Below are positions 26,664-36,310 of a stretch of 64,000 nucleotides of DNA, in pieces. The translations under genes were made by a program, and so were the position numbers. Each line of letters starts with the position of its first letter. The stretch's first letter is position 1. The DNA is taken from the NCBI RefSeq assembly GCF_009258045.1, contig NZ_CP041166.1:372001-436000 (forward strand), given 5' to 3'. Below the pieces are notes generated by a model that saw only the letters and a list, made by a program, of their open reading frames with translations, was not told the origin of the DNA and searched no databases. The stretch is from Sulfurimonas xiamenensis (GTDB lineage Bacteria; Campylobacterota; Campylobacteria; Campylobacterales; Sulfurimonadaceae).

Positions 26664-27305
26664 TTAAACTTTAAAACTCTCTTTTGTTTTACAATATTGA
26701 GTTAAAAAACACTCATCACACTTTGGATTTTTAGCTTTACAGATATAGCGGCCAAAGAGAACCATTCCTTGATGCAGGGCATTGAGATCTGTTTTAAATT
26801 TCTTAACAAGCGTTGCCTCAGTTTTTGCTGCTGTTGTGTCATCGCTGAGACCAAGTCTGTGTGCTACCCTAAATACATGTGTATCGACCGCCATTAAATT
26901 TGCACCGGTGTACTCAATCATAACAACATTTGCAGTTTTTTGTCCAACACCAGGAAGTTTAATAAGCTCTTTTTCATGAAGAGGAATCTCTCCGCCGTAA
27001 ACCTCTACAACTTTTTTTGCCATCTCTATTATATTTTTTGCTTTATTATTAAAAAAAGAGCAGCTTTGAATAAGCGATTTTACTTCATTTATATCTGCTT
27101 TGGCCAAAGTTTCGGGATTCGGATATTTTTCAAACAAGGCAGGTGTAATAAGATTGACTCTTTTATCCGTACATTGAGCTGAAAGAACAACAGCTATAAC
27201 TAATTCATATACATTTTTGTAGTTTAATTCAGTAACAGCATTGCTGTAATTTTCTATAAAAAGTTTATGAATTTCTTTAATTTCTTGTTTTGTGGCTTTT
27301 TTCAT
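26664..27305 (-). CDS. nth: Endonuclease III
   Basis: DNA glycosylase and AP lyase for oxidised pyrimidines. The helix-hairpin-helix LPGVGQKTANVV carries the catalytic Lys123, and Asp141 lies in VDTHVFRVAHRLGL. The C-terminal [4Fe-4S] loop has exact C-X6-C-X2-C-X5-C spacing (CKAKNPKCDECFLTQYC). Length 213 residues is normal. Confidence 0.96.
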   Translation of the reverse strand: MKKATKQEIKEIHKLFIENYSNAVTELNYKNVYELVIAVVLSAQCTDKRVNLITPALFEKYPNPETLAKADINEVKSLIQSCSFFNNKAKNIIEMAKKVVEVYGGEIPLHEKELIKLPGVGQKTANVVMIEYTGANLMAVDTHVFRVAHRLGLSDDTTAAKTEATLVKKFKTDLNALHQGMVLFGRYICKAKNPKCDECFLTQYCKTKESFKV

Positions 27306-27401
27306 AATGTAATTATATACAAAATGAAAGTTGTTTAATAATCATTAGTATAAAATTATTAGAATTACCAATAAGTTAAAGGTAATTCTTAAAGGAAACA
27401 G

Positions 27402-28232
27402 ATGAGAACAGTAACAAAAATAGTAGCTTCTTTGGCTATTTTATCGACAATAACAATGGCACAAACTTTGGTAACCGTAAATGGTACGGCCATTACTCAA
27501 GAAGATGTTGATAAAGAACTTATGGCGGCAACACAAGGTAGATTTAATCAGGTCCCTGCAGAAAAACAGGAAGATTTTAGAAAACAGGTATTAGAGCAGT
27601 TGGTTGCTAAAGAGCTGATTTATAATGATGCGAAAAAAGCAGGTCTTTTAAATACAGATGACTTTAAAAAGAGATATGAAGAGGTAACAAACAGAATAAA
27701 AAAAGAGATAGCTATTCAACTTTGGCAAGAGCAAGAGTTTAATAAAATAAAAATTTCTGAAAAAGAGAAAAAAGATTATTATGATGCAAATAAAGAGGAG
27801 TTTGCTGAAAATGAAAGTGTTAGAGCACGCCATATACTTGTGGAAAAAGAGGCTGATGCAAAAAAAATCATTTCAGAGCTTAAATCTTTAAAAGGCGAAA
27901 CGCTTAAAAACAAATTCATGGAAGTTGCAAAAGAAAAATCAACATGTACAAGTGCTCCACAAGGTGGTGATTTAGGTTATTTTACTGAAGGTCAAATGGT
28001 TCCGGAGTTTAATGACAAAGCTTTCTCAATGAAGGCAAAAGAGATAACTACAGAACCAGTAAAAACTCAATTTGGATATCATGTAATCTATATTGAAGAT
28101 AAAAAAGCGAAAACAACAAAAAGTTTTCCTGAGGTAAAACCGTTTATCGAACAAAGATTAAAAACAGAAAAAGCAAAAAGTGCAATTATGGCTAAAATGA
28201 AAGAGTTAGAAAAAAAAGCTGAAATAAAATAG
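27402..28232 (+). CDS. Periplasmic parvulin-type peptidyl-prolyl isomerase (PEB4/Cbf2-like)
   Basis: A 276-residue exported chaperone: signal peptide (IVASLAILSTITMAQ), a SurA-like N-terminal helical domain (about 20-125) and a parvulin domain (about 130-230) with RARHILVEKEADAKKI, GGDLGYFTEGQMVPEF and TQFGYHVIYIED, plus a C-terminal helix. The layout matches PEB4 of Campylobacter jejuni, which helps assemble outer membrane proteins. Monocistronic; AAAGG lies before the ATG. Confidence 0.88.
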   Translation: MRTVTKIVASLAILSTITMAQTLVTVNGTAITQEDVDKELMAATQGRFNQVPAEKQEDFRKQVLEQLVAKELIYNDAKKAGLLNTDDFKKRYEEVTNRIKKEIAIQLWQEQEFNKIKISEKEKKDYYDANKEEFAENESVRARHILVEKEADAKKIISELKSLKGETLKNKFMEVAKEKSTCTSAPQGGDLGYFTEGQMVPEFNDKAFSMKAKEITTEPVKTQFGYHVIYIEDKKAKTTKSFPEVKPFIEQRLKTEKAKSAIMAKMKELEKKAEIK

Positions 28233-28445
28233 TTTTTTACCTTTTTTTAATTATCAAAGGGAGTAAAAAAGCTCTCTCTGATATAGCCTCAATTCTTCAA
28301 ATATAAAAACAATACTATAGAAATAAAATTATCAAAGACATCCAGAAATCTACTGCAATTTCCTTAAAATAATACCACTTAATATTTTTTACATATTTAG
28401 ATATATAACATATAAAAGTTACTTAAGTATTATTAACTAAAACAA
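28233..28445. other. Non-coding spacer before the clpB promoter
   Basis: No gene found in this part of the 333-bp gap. It holds a T-rich stretch directly after the parvulin stop, a weak GGGAG/CTCTC hairpin near 28259-28277, and a 10-bp palindrome TACTTAAGTA at 28420-28429 just upstream of the clpB promoter. Confidence 0.5.
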
Positions 28446-28466
28446 CTTGACAGGAATGCACTCAAC
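28446..28466. promoter_or_regulatory. HAIR-like operator (HspR box) at the clpB promoter
   Basis: CTTGACA-N7-ACTCAAC matches 11 of 14 positions of the HspR-associated inverted repeat CTTGAGT-N7-ACTCAAG and keeps its exact spacing (TTGA-N11-TCAA). It overlaps the -35 box. The hspR gene itself is in this window. Confidence 0.7.
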
Positions 28467-28476
28467 TTGATATAAT
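28447..28476 (+). promoter_or_regulatory. Sigma-70 promoter of clpB
   Basis: TTGACA at 28447-28452 and TATAAT at 28471-28476 with an 18-bp spacer, both perfect consensus, the strongest promoter seen in the window. The leader to the clpB ATG is about 80 nt. Confidence 0.8.
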
Positions 28477-28565
28477 CTTTTTACAAGTTTAACTTTCATA
28501 TAATTTAACTGTAGCGATTTGAAAGTAAAATAGTTGTAATTTATATAAAAAAAGGAAAAAAATAG

Positions 28566-31142
28566 ATGAATAATATTTTTGAAAAATTAACAAATAATAT
28601 GACAGAGTCAATTGAATCAGCCGTATCACTGGCACTGCACAATAAAAATCAAGAGGTTGAACCTATACACTTTTTATGGGCACAGCTGACAAATTCTAAT
28701 TCTGTGCTAAATCAGATGCTTAATAAAATGAACATTGACAAGGTTGCAATTGAGCTTGATGTAAAAAGTTTAAGTGAAAAACTTCCTAAGTCTTCAACCG
28801 TATCAAAAGAGAGCGTAAGACTCTCTAGAAATTTTGTACAAACATTAGAAAACGGTGTAGGATTGATGACAAAAAATGGAGACTCTTTTTTAGCAGTTGA
28901 TACCTATCTTTTGGCAAATCTAAAAAATGAACCATTTTTGAGTTTGCTTAAGAAATATATTGATATATCTGAGTTGGCTAAAAATATAGAAGCTTCTCGC
29001 GGAGGAGCAAAGATTGAGTCGCAAAGCTCAGACGAGACACTGGAGTCTCTTAAAAAATATGGAATAGATTTGACTGCAGAAGCAAAAGAAGGGAAACTCT
29101 CTCCAGTAATCGGACGCGATGAAGAGATTACTCGTATGATGCAAATTCTTATCCGCAAAACAAAAAATAATCCTATGTTACTTGGTGAGCCGGGTGTTGG
29201 TAAAACTGCTTTAGTAGAGGGACTGGCTCAAAGAATTAGTGATGGCAAAGTTCCGACATCGCTTCAGAATAAAAGAGTCATTGCTCTTGATATGAGCGCA
29301 TTAATAGCCGGTGCAAAATATAGAGGTGAGTTTGAAGACAGACTCAAAGCCGTAATTGATGAGGTAAAAAAGAGCGGTAATATTATACTTTTCATAGATG
29401 AGATTCATACAATTGTAGGAGCGGGAGCAAGTGAAGGAAGCATGGATGCGGCAAATATCCTCAAACCAGCACTTGCACGCGGAGAGCTTCACACCATAGG
29501 AGCGACTACGCTAAAAGAGTATAGAAAATATTTTGAAAAAGATATGGCACTGCAAAGACGCTTCTTGCCAATTAATCTTGATGAGCCCAGTGTCAATCAA
29601 TCTTTACAGATTTTAAGAGGCATCAAAGAGCGTCTAGAAACGCACCACAATGTAACTATCACGGACAGTGCATTAGTTGCAGCGGCAAAACTCTCTGACA
29701 GATATATAGCAGATAGATTTCTTCCTGATAAAGCAATCGACCTTATAGATGAGGCAGCGGCAGAGCTAAAGATGCAGATAGAATCAGAACCGCATGCTCT
29801 AAGCAATGCAAAGATTAAGAGCTCTGAGCTGCATGTTGAGCAAGAAGCTCTTAAAATGGAAGATACTCCCGCAAATACAAAGCGTTTAGAGGAGATAAAA
29901 AAAGAGCTTGCTGATGTCGAAGAGAGTGTGAGAAGTTTAGAGGCACAGTTTGCTTATGAAAAAGAAGTTTTTGGAAAAATTTCAAGTATAAAAAACGAGA
30001 TTGAGGCAAAAAGAAGAGAGGCTGCTATTGCTAAAAATGCATCAGAATTCAACAAAGCCGCAGAGATAGAGTATGGTCAAATTCCACAGCTCCAAGCTGA
30101 AGAAAAAAAAGTAAGCCAAGAGTGGGAGAGAATGCAAAAAGAGGGAACGCTTCTTAAAAACAGCGTTGATGAGGAATCAATAGCTTCTATTATTTCTAGA
30201 TGGACAGGCATTCCTGTTAAAAAAATGCTTCAAGCTGATAAAGATAAGATATTAAGCGTTGAAGATGAGTTAAATAAAGAAGTTGTTGGTCAAAATCAAG
30301 CTACACATGCCGTTGCTCGTGCAATTAAAAGAAATAAAGCAGGGCTCTCTAGCGCCAATTCTCCAATAGGAAGCTTCCTCTTTCTAGGGCCTACCGGTGT
30401 TGGAAAAACACAGACGGCTAAAACTTTGGCAAAATTTTTGTTTGATTCTCCTGATGCTATGGTACGAATTGACATGAGTGAATATATGGAAAAACATTCA
30501 GTCTCTCGTCTAGTCGGAGCTGCTCCTGGATATGTTGGTTATGAAGAGGGAGGACAGCTTACTGAAGCAGTAAGAAGAAAACCATACAGCGTTATTTTAT
30601 TTGATGAGATAGAAAAAGCGCATCCGGATGTATTTAATATTTTACTTCAAGTGTTGGATGATGGAAGATTAACAGATAACAAAGGCGTAACGGTTGATTT
30701 TACAAATACTATAATTATCTTAACTTCTAATATTGCAAGTGAAAAGATTATGAACAATCCAGACAGTGAGGAGTTAAGAAGTCTTGTTATGGAAGATTTA
30801 AAACAAGCTTTTAAGCCAGAATTCTTAAATCGATTAGATGATATTGTTATTTTTAACGCACTTGGCCGTGAGCAGATAGTAAGCATTGTAGATATTTTCT
30901 TAAAAGAGATTACTGATAAAGTTGCATCAAGAGATATAACTTTAACACTAAGTAATAGTGCCAAAGATTATATAGCTGAAGCCGGATTTGATCCTGTATA
31001 TGGAGCTAGACCGCTTAAGAGAGCTCTTTATGAAATAGTAGAAGACAGACTTGCAGAACTTATACTAGAGGGCAAAGTTACTGAAGGTTCGCATGTAGAG
31101 TTTGATATTGAAAATGGTGAGATAAAAGTACAAGTATCATAA
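28566..31142 (+). CDS. clpB: ATP-dependent disaggregase ClpB
   Basis: An 858-residue Hsp100 chaperone that works with DnaK to extract proteins from aggregates. The order is N-domain (1-145), AAA1 with Walker [14 protein letters not shown], the coiled-coil middle domain (about 400-520), and AAA2 with [15 protein letters not shown] and the pore loop in [18 protein letters not shown]. Length matches E. coli ClpB. Its promoter carries an HspR-type operator, so heat induction through HspR is likely. A two-tier hairpin with a T-tract follows. Confidence 0.97.
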   Translation: MNNIFEKLTNNMTESIESAVSLALHNKNQEVEPIHFLWAQLTNSNSVLNQMLNKMNIDKVAIELDVKSLSEKLPKSSTVSKESVRLSRNFVQTLENGVGLMTKNGDSFLAVDTYLLANLKNEPFLSLLKKYIDISELAKNIEASRGGAKIESQSSDETLESLKKYGIDLTAEAKEGKLSPVIGRDEEITRMMQILIRKTKNNPMLLGEPGVGKTALVEGLAQRISDGKVPTSLQNKRVIALDMSALIAGAKYRGEFEDRLKAVIDEVKKSGNIILFIDEIHTIVGAGASEGSMDAANILKPALARGELHTIGATTLKEYRKYFEKDMALQRRFLPINLDEPSVNQSLQILRGIKERLETHHNVTITDSALVAAAKLSDRYIADRFLPDKAIDLIDEAAAELKMQIESEPHALSNAKIKSSELHVEQEALKMEDTPANTKRLEEIKKELADVEESVRSLEAQFAYEKEVFGKISSIKNEIEAKRREAAIAKNASEFNKAAEIEYGQIPQLQAEEKKVSQEWERMQKEGTLLKNSVDEESIASIISRWTGIPVKKMLQADKDKILSVEDELNKEVVGQNQATHAVARAIKRNKAGLSSANSPIGSFLFLGPTGVGKTQTAKTLAKFLFDSPDAMVRIDMSEYMEKHSVSRLVGAAPGYVGYEEGGQLTEAVRRKPYSVILFDEIEKAHPDVFNILLQVLDDGRLTDNKGVTVDFTNTIIILTSNIASEKIMNNPDSEELRSLVMEDLKQAFKPEFLNRLDDIVIFNALGREQIVSIVDIFLKEITDKVASRDITLTLSNSAKDYIAEAGFDPVYGARPLKRALYEIVEDRLAELILEGKVTEGSHVEFDIENGEIKVQVS

Positions 31143-31159
31143 ATATTATAAATTTAATT

Positions 31160-31223
31160 GTTACTTAAAGATAGTTTGTTATGGTAAGATACAAATCTTA
31201 ACCGCACTTTAAGTAACTTTTTT
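31160..31223 (+). terminator. Nested two-tier terminator hairpin after clpB
   Basis: Outer arms GTTACTTAAAG (31160-31170) and CTTTAAGTAAC (31207-31217) are perfectly complementary over 11 bp and followed by six T. Inside sits a second hairpin, GGTAAGAT with ATCTTAACC around ACAA. It ends 37 bp before rpmH, so it could also act as an attenuating leader for the ribosomal/RNase P operon. Confidence 0.7.
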
Positions 31224-31260
31224 ATATCATTTCAAACTTAATTTTAAAGAAGGATATGTC

Positions 31261-31395
31261 ATGAAAAGAACATACCAGCCTCATAATACACCGAGAAAAA
31301 GAACTCACGGTTTTAGATCAAGAATGGCAACGAAAAATGGACGTAATGTAATTAATCGCCGTCGTGCAAAAGGTCGTAAAAAATTGTCAGTTTAG
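31261..31395 (+). CDS. rpmH: 50S ribosomal protein L34
   Basis: A 44-residue basic protein beginning [19 protein letters not shown] and ending with [12 protein letters not shown], the standard L34 sequence. It starts at ATG 31261 with AAGGA upstream and ends in TAG, 11 bp before rnpA. The rpmH-rnpA-yidD-yidC-jag-mnmE order is the widely conserved cluster, here placed behind clpB and not beside dnaA. Confidence 0.97.
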   Translation: MKRTYQPHNTPRKRTHGFRSRMATKNGRNVINRRRAKGRKKLSV

Positions 31396-31406
31396 CAAAT
31401 TTTTAT

Positions 31407-31727
31407 ATGCTAAAACTCCACAAAGAGTTTCAGTATATATATAGAAAAGGAAAAGATGCTCATTCTAGCAGTGTAGTGCTTTTTTTTCTTCCCGCAAATG
31501 AGATTCATAAAGTGGGATTTACAGCTACTAAAAAAATTGGTAACGCTGTAAAAAGAAATAGAGCTAAAAGGAGACTTAGAGCTCTGTTTTGTGAATTCTC
31601 CCATTCACTAAAAAATGGTACATATGTATTTGTAGCCAAACAATCAATCAACGAAGCAACTTATCAAGAGCTAAAAAATGACTTTGAAAAAGTTTTAAAT
31701 CGTTCTAATGCTATTGAGAAAAATTAA
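31407..31727 (+). CDS. rnpA: Ribonuclease P protein component
   Basis: Protein cofactor of RNase P, which trims tRNA 5' leaders. The 106-residue protein has VGFTATKKIGNAVKRNRAKRRLRALF, which contains the RNR signature. It follows rpmH directly and its TAA abuts the yidD ATG with no gap. Confidence 0.95.
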   Translation: MLKLHKEFQYIYRKGKDAHSSSVVLFFLPANEIHKVGFTATKKIGNAVKRNRAKRRLRALFCEFSHSLKNGTYVFVAKQSINEATYQELKNDFEKVLNRSNAIEKN

Positions 31728-32063
31728 ATGATTAGAAAATTTTTATTAAAATTATTGTGGTTTTATCAGAAATTTTTTACACTCATTGGATATGGCAGCT
31801 GCAGATATTACCCATCTTGCAGTGAATATGCAAAAATTAACTTCGAAAATAACTCCATTTCAAGTGCTTTTTACCACACTTTTACTAGAATACTTCGTTG
31901 TAATCAATTGTTTGAGGGTGGGATAGAGTATCCAGTACTTGATAAACTCTCATTAAAACCTGCAAAACTAGGGGTTGATTCTATAAAATATTGGTTGGTT
32001 CCAACTAAAAAAAACCGCTTTTTTATAATAAAAAATTTTTCTTTTAAAGGCAGACCGTGTTAG
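31728..32063 (+). CDS. yidD: Membrane protein insertion efficiency factor YidD
   Basis: A 111-residue YidD: an N-terminal amphipathic helix, GSCRYYPSCSEYAKINF with the conserved cysteines, and ILRCNQLFEGGIEYP. It assists YidC-dependent insertion. The C-terminus is extended by about 25 basic and aromatic residues compared with short homologues. It overlaps yidC by 7 bp. Confidence 0.94.
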   Translation: MIRKFLLKLLWFYQKFFTLIGYGSCRYYPSCSEYAKINFENNSISSAFYHTFTRILRCNQLFEGGIEYPVLDKLSLKPAKLGVDSIKYWLVPTKKNRFFIIKNFSFKGRPC

Positions 32064-33685
32064 AAAAAATGACACCAAATCAGAGACTTATGATAGCAGT
32101 AGTGTTATCAGTTTTATTTTTCGTAGCGTATACGGCAATTTTTCCACCAGAGCAGCTTGAGGGTGTAGATGCTAATCAAGCAAATATTCAAAATACAAAA
32201 AATGCACAAAACGGGCAAACTTCCAGTCAAATTAACATTTCAAAAGTAGAAGATGCAGTAAGCCATGAAATTTCAACAAATGAAAAAATAGCTCAAAACG
32301 ACTTAAGTACAATTGTAACCGTAAAAAGTAATAAATTTACACTTAAGCTAGATACTTTGGGACGCATATCTTCAAAAGAGTTGCTTCAAGATAAATATAA
32401 TGACGAAGATGATAAACATGCACAATTGATTCCTCCTACAGGGCCGAAACCTCTTTTTATCAGATTTTTAGATTCAAATTTAAATGAAGAAGCTACTAGA
32501 GTTCCATATTCGGCAAATGTAGCAGAGATTTCTGTGGAAGATAACTCTCAAAAAGTTACATTAACACAAAAATTGTCAAATTTAACAATTACTAAAGAGA
32601 TTATATTTTATTCAGATGGACATTATGATGCAAAAATTTCATTATCAGATGACAAAAGATATTTTGTGTATTTGGGACAGAGACCCCGCATAACTGAAAA
32701 GATGATGACTGTTTTGGGTGCTATGATTTATACAGATGATGAAATAGTAACTATTATAGAAGATGGTGATGCGGCAGGTCGTAAAACTTTCAGCGGTGTT
32801 GAACTTATCTCTGCGTTTGATCAGTACTCTGCTACAATAATGTATGGGTTCGCAAAAGATACAAATATAATTGTTGAAAGGGATAAAGAAGATAATCCTG
32901 TAGTATATTTTGAAGCATTGAAAAATATGTCATTTAGCGGTTATATAGGGCAGAAAGAGTATAAAACACTTTATGCAATTAATCCTGTTTTAACTAACGC
33001 AATTGAGTATGGCTGGTTTACTTTTGCTTCAAAACCGTTATTTCAACTGCTCTCTTGGTTGCATGGTATCTTTGGTAACTGGGGTTGGTCTATTGTAGCG
33101 CTTACGCTTATTATCAGAGTAGTTCTCTATCCTTTGACATACAAAGGTATGGTTTCTATGCAAAAAATGAAAGATATTTCACCTAAAGTAAAAGAGCTTC
33201 AGGCTAAATATAAGGGAGATCCGCAGAGAATGAATGCTGCAGTTATGGATCTTTATAAAAAGCACGGAGCAAATCCTCTTGGCGGATGCCTCCCGATGTT
33301 GCTTCAGATACCGGTGTTTTTTGCAATATATCGTGTTTTACTTAATGCTGTTGAGCTTCAAGGTGCTTCGTGGATGTTGTGGGTTGATGATTTGTCAAGA
33401 ATGGATTCTACATTTATCCTTCCTATCCTTATGGGAGCTTCAATGTATTATCAGCAAAAATTAACACCAAATAATTTTACAGATCCTATGCAAGAAAAGA
33501 TTTTTAAATTTTTACCGATAATATTTACATTTTTCTTTGTAACTTTTCCATCAGGTTTAGTTCTTTACTGGTTTGTTAATAATCTATTTTCTATTGCACA
33601 GCAATTTATTGTAAATCAGCAATTTAAAAATGCAAAAGAAGCGGAGATAGCTGCACATAAGCATGCGGAGAAAAAAAATGATTAA
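32057..33685 (+). CDS. yidC: Membrane protein insertase YidC
   Basis: A 542-residue YidC/Oxa1 of the Gram-negative type: an N-terminal transmembrane helix, a periplasmic beta-domain (about 40-320) and five C-terminal helices with NWGWSIVALTLIIRVVLYPLT (carrying the conserved arginine), GGCLPMLLQIPVFFAIYRVL and the final FVNNLFSIAQQ. The start is GTG inside the yidD 3' end. Inserts and folds inner membrane proteins with or without Sec. Confidence 0.95.
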   Translation: MLEKMTPNQRLMIAVVLSVLFFVAYTAIFPPEQLEGVDANQANIQNTKNAQNGQTSSQINISKVEDAVSHEISTNEKIAQNDLSTIVTVKSNKFTLKLDTLGRISSKELLQDKYNDEDDKHAQLIPPTGPKPLFIRFLDSNLNEEATRVPYSANVAEISVEDNSQKVTLTQKLSNLTITKEIIFYSDGHYDAKISLSDDKRYFVYLGQRPRITEKMMTVLGAMIYTDDEIVTIIEDGDAAGRKTFSGVELISAFDQYSATIMYGFAKDTNIIVERDKEDNPVVYFEALKNMSFSGYIGQKEYKTLYAINPVLTNAIEYGWFTFASKPLFQLLSWLHGIFGNWGWSIVALTLIIRVVLYPLTYKGMVSMQKMKDISPKVKELQAKYKGDPQRMNAAVMDLYKKHGANPLGGCLPMLLQIPVFFAIYRVLLNAVELQGASWMLWVDDLSRMDSTFILPILMGASMYYQQKLTPNNFTDPMQEKIFKFLPIIFTFFFVTFPSGLVLYWFVNNLFSIAQQFIVNQQFKNAKEAEIAAHKHAEKKND

Positions 33686-34559
33686 AATAGAATCAGTTAC
33701 TTTAGAGCAGGCATATAAAGATGCAGCAGCTGCTCTAAAGTGTTCTGCCAGCGAATTGATAATAGAGGTTGTTCAAGTACCAAGTAGTGGTTTTATGGGG
33801 CTGTTTAAAAAAAATGCAATAATAGTCGCTGCTAAAAAAACACAAAATAATGAAAAATCAGATGCTGTTAATTTGCAAAAAGAAAAACAAAATATTAAAG
33901 CAGAAGAAGAAATTAAAGTAGAAGCTAAAAAAAAGCAGCAAGAGGTTAAAAAACCTTCGCAAAATATAATTAATGATACCATAATGCCAGAATCCTTTGT
34001 TAGCATGCAGGAAGATGATGATTATTATGATATGGCAGATATCAACTTTACTGCTGATTATGAAGAGGATGAGGAAGAAAAAGCTCAAATAAATGTTAAT
34101 ATTAATGAAATAGCTAAAAAAGTTGAAAAAGAGATCAATGAACTTTTTACTCTTATTTGTTTTAAAATTGATAAAATTGATGTAAGTGTATATGATGAAA
34201 ATACTCTTCTTATAGAGTTTAAAGGTGAAGATGCAGCACTTCTCATAGGAAAAGAGGGGTATAGATACAAAGCACTCTCATATATGATTTTCAACTGGAT
34301 TAATACAAAATATCAACTGCAGCTTCGTTTAGAAATAGCCGAATTTTTGAAAAATCAAGAAGAATCAATAATGAGATATTTGATTAATGTTTATGAAAAT
34401 ATAGACAGAGACGGCAGGGCGCAGACGAAAATACTTGACGGTGTTTTGATCCAGATTGCACTCAAAGAGCTTAGAGATAAGTACCCTAATAAATATGTTG
34501 CAGTTCGCTCTACACGCGATGGGCTTAAATTTATTATTATAAACGATTACCACAACTAA
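33678..34559 (+). CDS. jag: Jag/KhpB-type RNA-binding protein
   Basis: An RNA-binding protein usually linked to yidC. It has a Jag_N domain (residues 1-50, IKIESVTLEQAYKDAAAAL), a long charged linker rich in Lys and Glu/Asp (55-140), a KH-like domain with LIGKEGYRYKALSYMIF (about 185-205) and a C-terminal R3H-like segment. I use the ATG at 33678, which has GGAG seven bases upstream and gives the canonical Jag_N start; an upstream in-frame ATG at 33663 lies inside yidC. The R3H segment lacks the arginine and histidine of its name-giving motif. Confidence 0.9.
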   Translation: MIKIESVTLEQAYKDAAAALKCSASELIIEVVQVPSSGFMGLFKKNAIIVAAKKTQNNEKSDAVNLQKEKQNIKAEEEIKVEAKKKQQEVKKPSQNIINDTIMPESFVSMQEDDDYYDMADINFTADYEEDEEEKAQINVNINEIAKKVEKEINELFTLICFKIDKIDVSVYDENTLLIEFKGEDAALLIGKEGYRYKALSYMIFNWINTKYQLQLRLEIAEFLKNQEESIMRYLINVYENIDRDGRAQTKILDGVLIQIALKELRDKYPNKYVAVRSTRDGLKFIIINDYHN

Positions 34560-34562
34560 AAG

Positions 34563-35903
34563 ATGAGTGAAGATACCATAAGTGCCATTGCAACAGCAAA
34601 CGGCATAGGCTCCATAGCAATCATCCGCATAAGCGGGGATAAAGCTTTGGACATTGCAAAAAAACTTACCCGCAAACAGGATTTTTCCCCAAGATATGCA
34701 ACTCTAAGCAGTGTTTATGACTTTAAGGGCGAGCTTATAGATGAATCTATACTCATCTATTTTAAAGCGCCTTTTTCATTTACGGCTGAAGATGTAGTGG
34801 AAATTCAGTGTCATGGCGGCTTTATAGTTGCGCAAAGCATACTAAAAGCCACACTAGCTCACGGTGCCAGACTTGCAACTGCGGGTGAGTTTTCCAAAAG
34901 AGCTTTCTTTAACGGCAGGATAGATCTCAGTGAAGCAGAAGCGATCGCACAGCTCATAGAGGCAAAAAGCGAAGATGCAGCAAAGATACTAGCACAGCAG
35001 ATGAAGGGTTCGCTTAAAGAGTATATAGAGAATATCCGCGATGAGATCATCCATATACTCGCCTACTCTGAAGTAAGTATTGACTATGCAGAGGAGGATT
35101 TGCCTGAGGATTTGGTAGTACAAATTGAGGCAAAACTAAGAGAACTCAAAAAATCACTCTCCTCAACTCTTCTTGCAAGCAGGGCAAGAGAGGGGCTGAT
35201 GCAGGGGTTTAAAGTAGCAATCATCGGAAAGCCAAATGTCGGCAAAAGCTCACTCCTAAATGCGCTGCTTAGTTACAACCGCGCGATTGTAAGCGATATA
35301 GCGGGAACGACAAGAGACACCATAGAAGAGCAGGTTAAGATAGGCACACACCTTATCCGCATAGTAGATACGGCTGGTATTCGCGAGGCAGGAGATGAGA
35401 TAGAGCGCATAGGCATAGAGCGTTCACTTGAAGCGATAAACGAGAGTGATATAGTGATCGCTCTTTTTGACGCATCAAGGGAAGCTGACGAAGAGGATAA
35501 AAAGATAATCTCGTTATTAGAGTCACATGCCAAAGCCAAAGATGTTTTGTATGTCAAAAACAAGATAGATTTAGAGCCGAAGTTTAAATCTTTGGATATA
35601 GAGTTTGACATGGAGCTTAACACAAAAGAGAGTGTTGATGAGTTGATTCAGTCTCTTGAAGATATTATGAACAGAGCAAACTCTTCCGATGAGATGATGC
35701 TTATATCGCAAAGACAGATATCAGCCGTAGAAAATACGCTCAAAAACATTGACGAAGCATTTGAGCCGCTTGGAGACCAAGAGCTTGAGATATTCTCGTT
35801 CCATCTAAATGAAGCCGTAAAAGAGATGGCGTCAATAACGAGACCTTTTGAGAACGATGAGATGCTTGACAAAATGTTTGGCTCTTTTTGTTTGGGAAAA
35901 TAG
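34563..35903 (+). CDS. mnmE: tRNA modification GTPase MnmE
   Basis: With MnmG installs the carboxymethylaminomethyl group on wobble uridines. The 446-residue protein has the folate-binding N-domain (1-118), helical domain, inserted G domain with GKPNVGKSSLLNAL, a G2/G3 region AGTTRDTIEE...DTAGIRE and NKID, and the C-terminal FCLGK with Cys443. It starts 3 bp after jag and shares one base with the ruvX start. Confidence 0.97.
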   Translation: MSEDTISAIATANGIGSIAIIRISGDKALDIAKKLTRKQDFSPRYATLSSVYDFKGELIDESILIYFKAPFSFTAEDVVEIQCHGGFIVAQSILKATLAHGARLATAGEFSKRAFFNGRIDLSEAEAIAQLIEAKSEDAAKILAQQMKGSLKEYIENIRDEIIHILAYSEVSIDYAEEDLPEDLVVQIEAKLRELKKSLSSTLLASRAREGLMQGFKVAIIGKPNVGKSSLLNALLSYNRAIVSDIAGTTRDTIEEQVKIGTHLIRIVDTAGIREAGDEIERIGIERSLEAINESDIVIALFDASREADEEDKKIISLLESHAKAKDVLYVKNKIDLEPKFKSLDIEFDMELNTKESVDELIQSLEDIMNRANSSDEMMLISQRQISAVENTLKNIDEAFEPLGDQELEIFSFHLNEAVKEMASITRPFENDEMLDKMFGSFCLGK

Positions 35904-36310
35904 TGAAGTATATCGCTATAGATTTGGGCTTAAAAAGAGTAGGTCTGGCATATTCGGCTCATAAAGATCTGGTAACTCCTCTAAAGGCAGTAGAGCGGAA
36001 AAACAGAGATCAAGCAGCAAGAGATGTCAAAAAAGTTCTTGACGAATGGGAAGTGAACGCCGTTGTAGTCGGTATACCGATGAGCGGAAGCAGCGAGGAT
36101 GAGATGAAGCGCCGTATCGCACACTTTATGAATCTTGTCGATTTCAAAGGTGAGATATTTTACCAGGATGAGAGCAACTCTTCAAAAGAGGCGGAAGCGA
36201 TGATGAAAGGCAAGATAAAGCAGATACGCGACGGGCGCATCGACTCTATCTCTGCTATGATAATCTTGCAGAGGTTTTTAGCTAAAATTAAAACTTCTTC
36301 CAAAAGCTAG
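35903..36310 (+). CDS. ruvX: Holliday-junction resolvase-like / pre-16S rRNA nuclease RuvX (YqgF)
   Basis: An RNase H-fold nuclease for 16S rRNA 5' processing. With the GTG at 35903 (overlapping the mnmE stop by one base) the protein is 135 residues and begins KYIAIDLGLKRVGLAYS, matching the family start with its first catalytic Asp. An in-frame TTG at 35888 would add five residues. GIPMSGSSEDE and YQDESNSSKEAE supply the later acidic residues. Its end overlaps the convergent trkH by 23 bp. Confidence 0.9.
   Translation: MKYIAIDLGLKRVGLAYSAHKDLVTPLKAVERKNRDQAARDVKKVLDEWEVNAVVVGIPMSGSSEDEMKRRIAHFMNLVDFKGEIFYQDESNSSKEAEAMMKGKIKQIRDGRIDSISAMIILQRFLAKIKTSSKS

Noticed and set aside
28233..28445. 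Hidden tRNA or small gene in the gap before clpB
   Set aside because: No cloverleaf arms, no open frame with a ribosome site, only AT-rich sequence and short palindromes.
31261..36310. Replication origin near rpmH-rnpA-yidC
   Set aside because: The cluster is often next to dnaA and oriC, but here it is flanked by clpB and trkH; no dnaA and no DnaA-box cluster was noticed.
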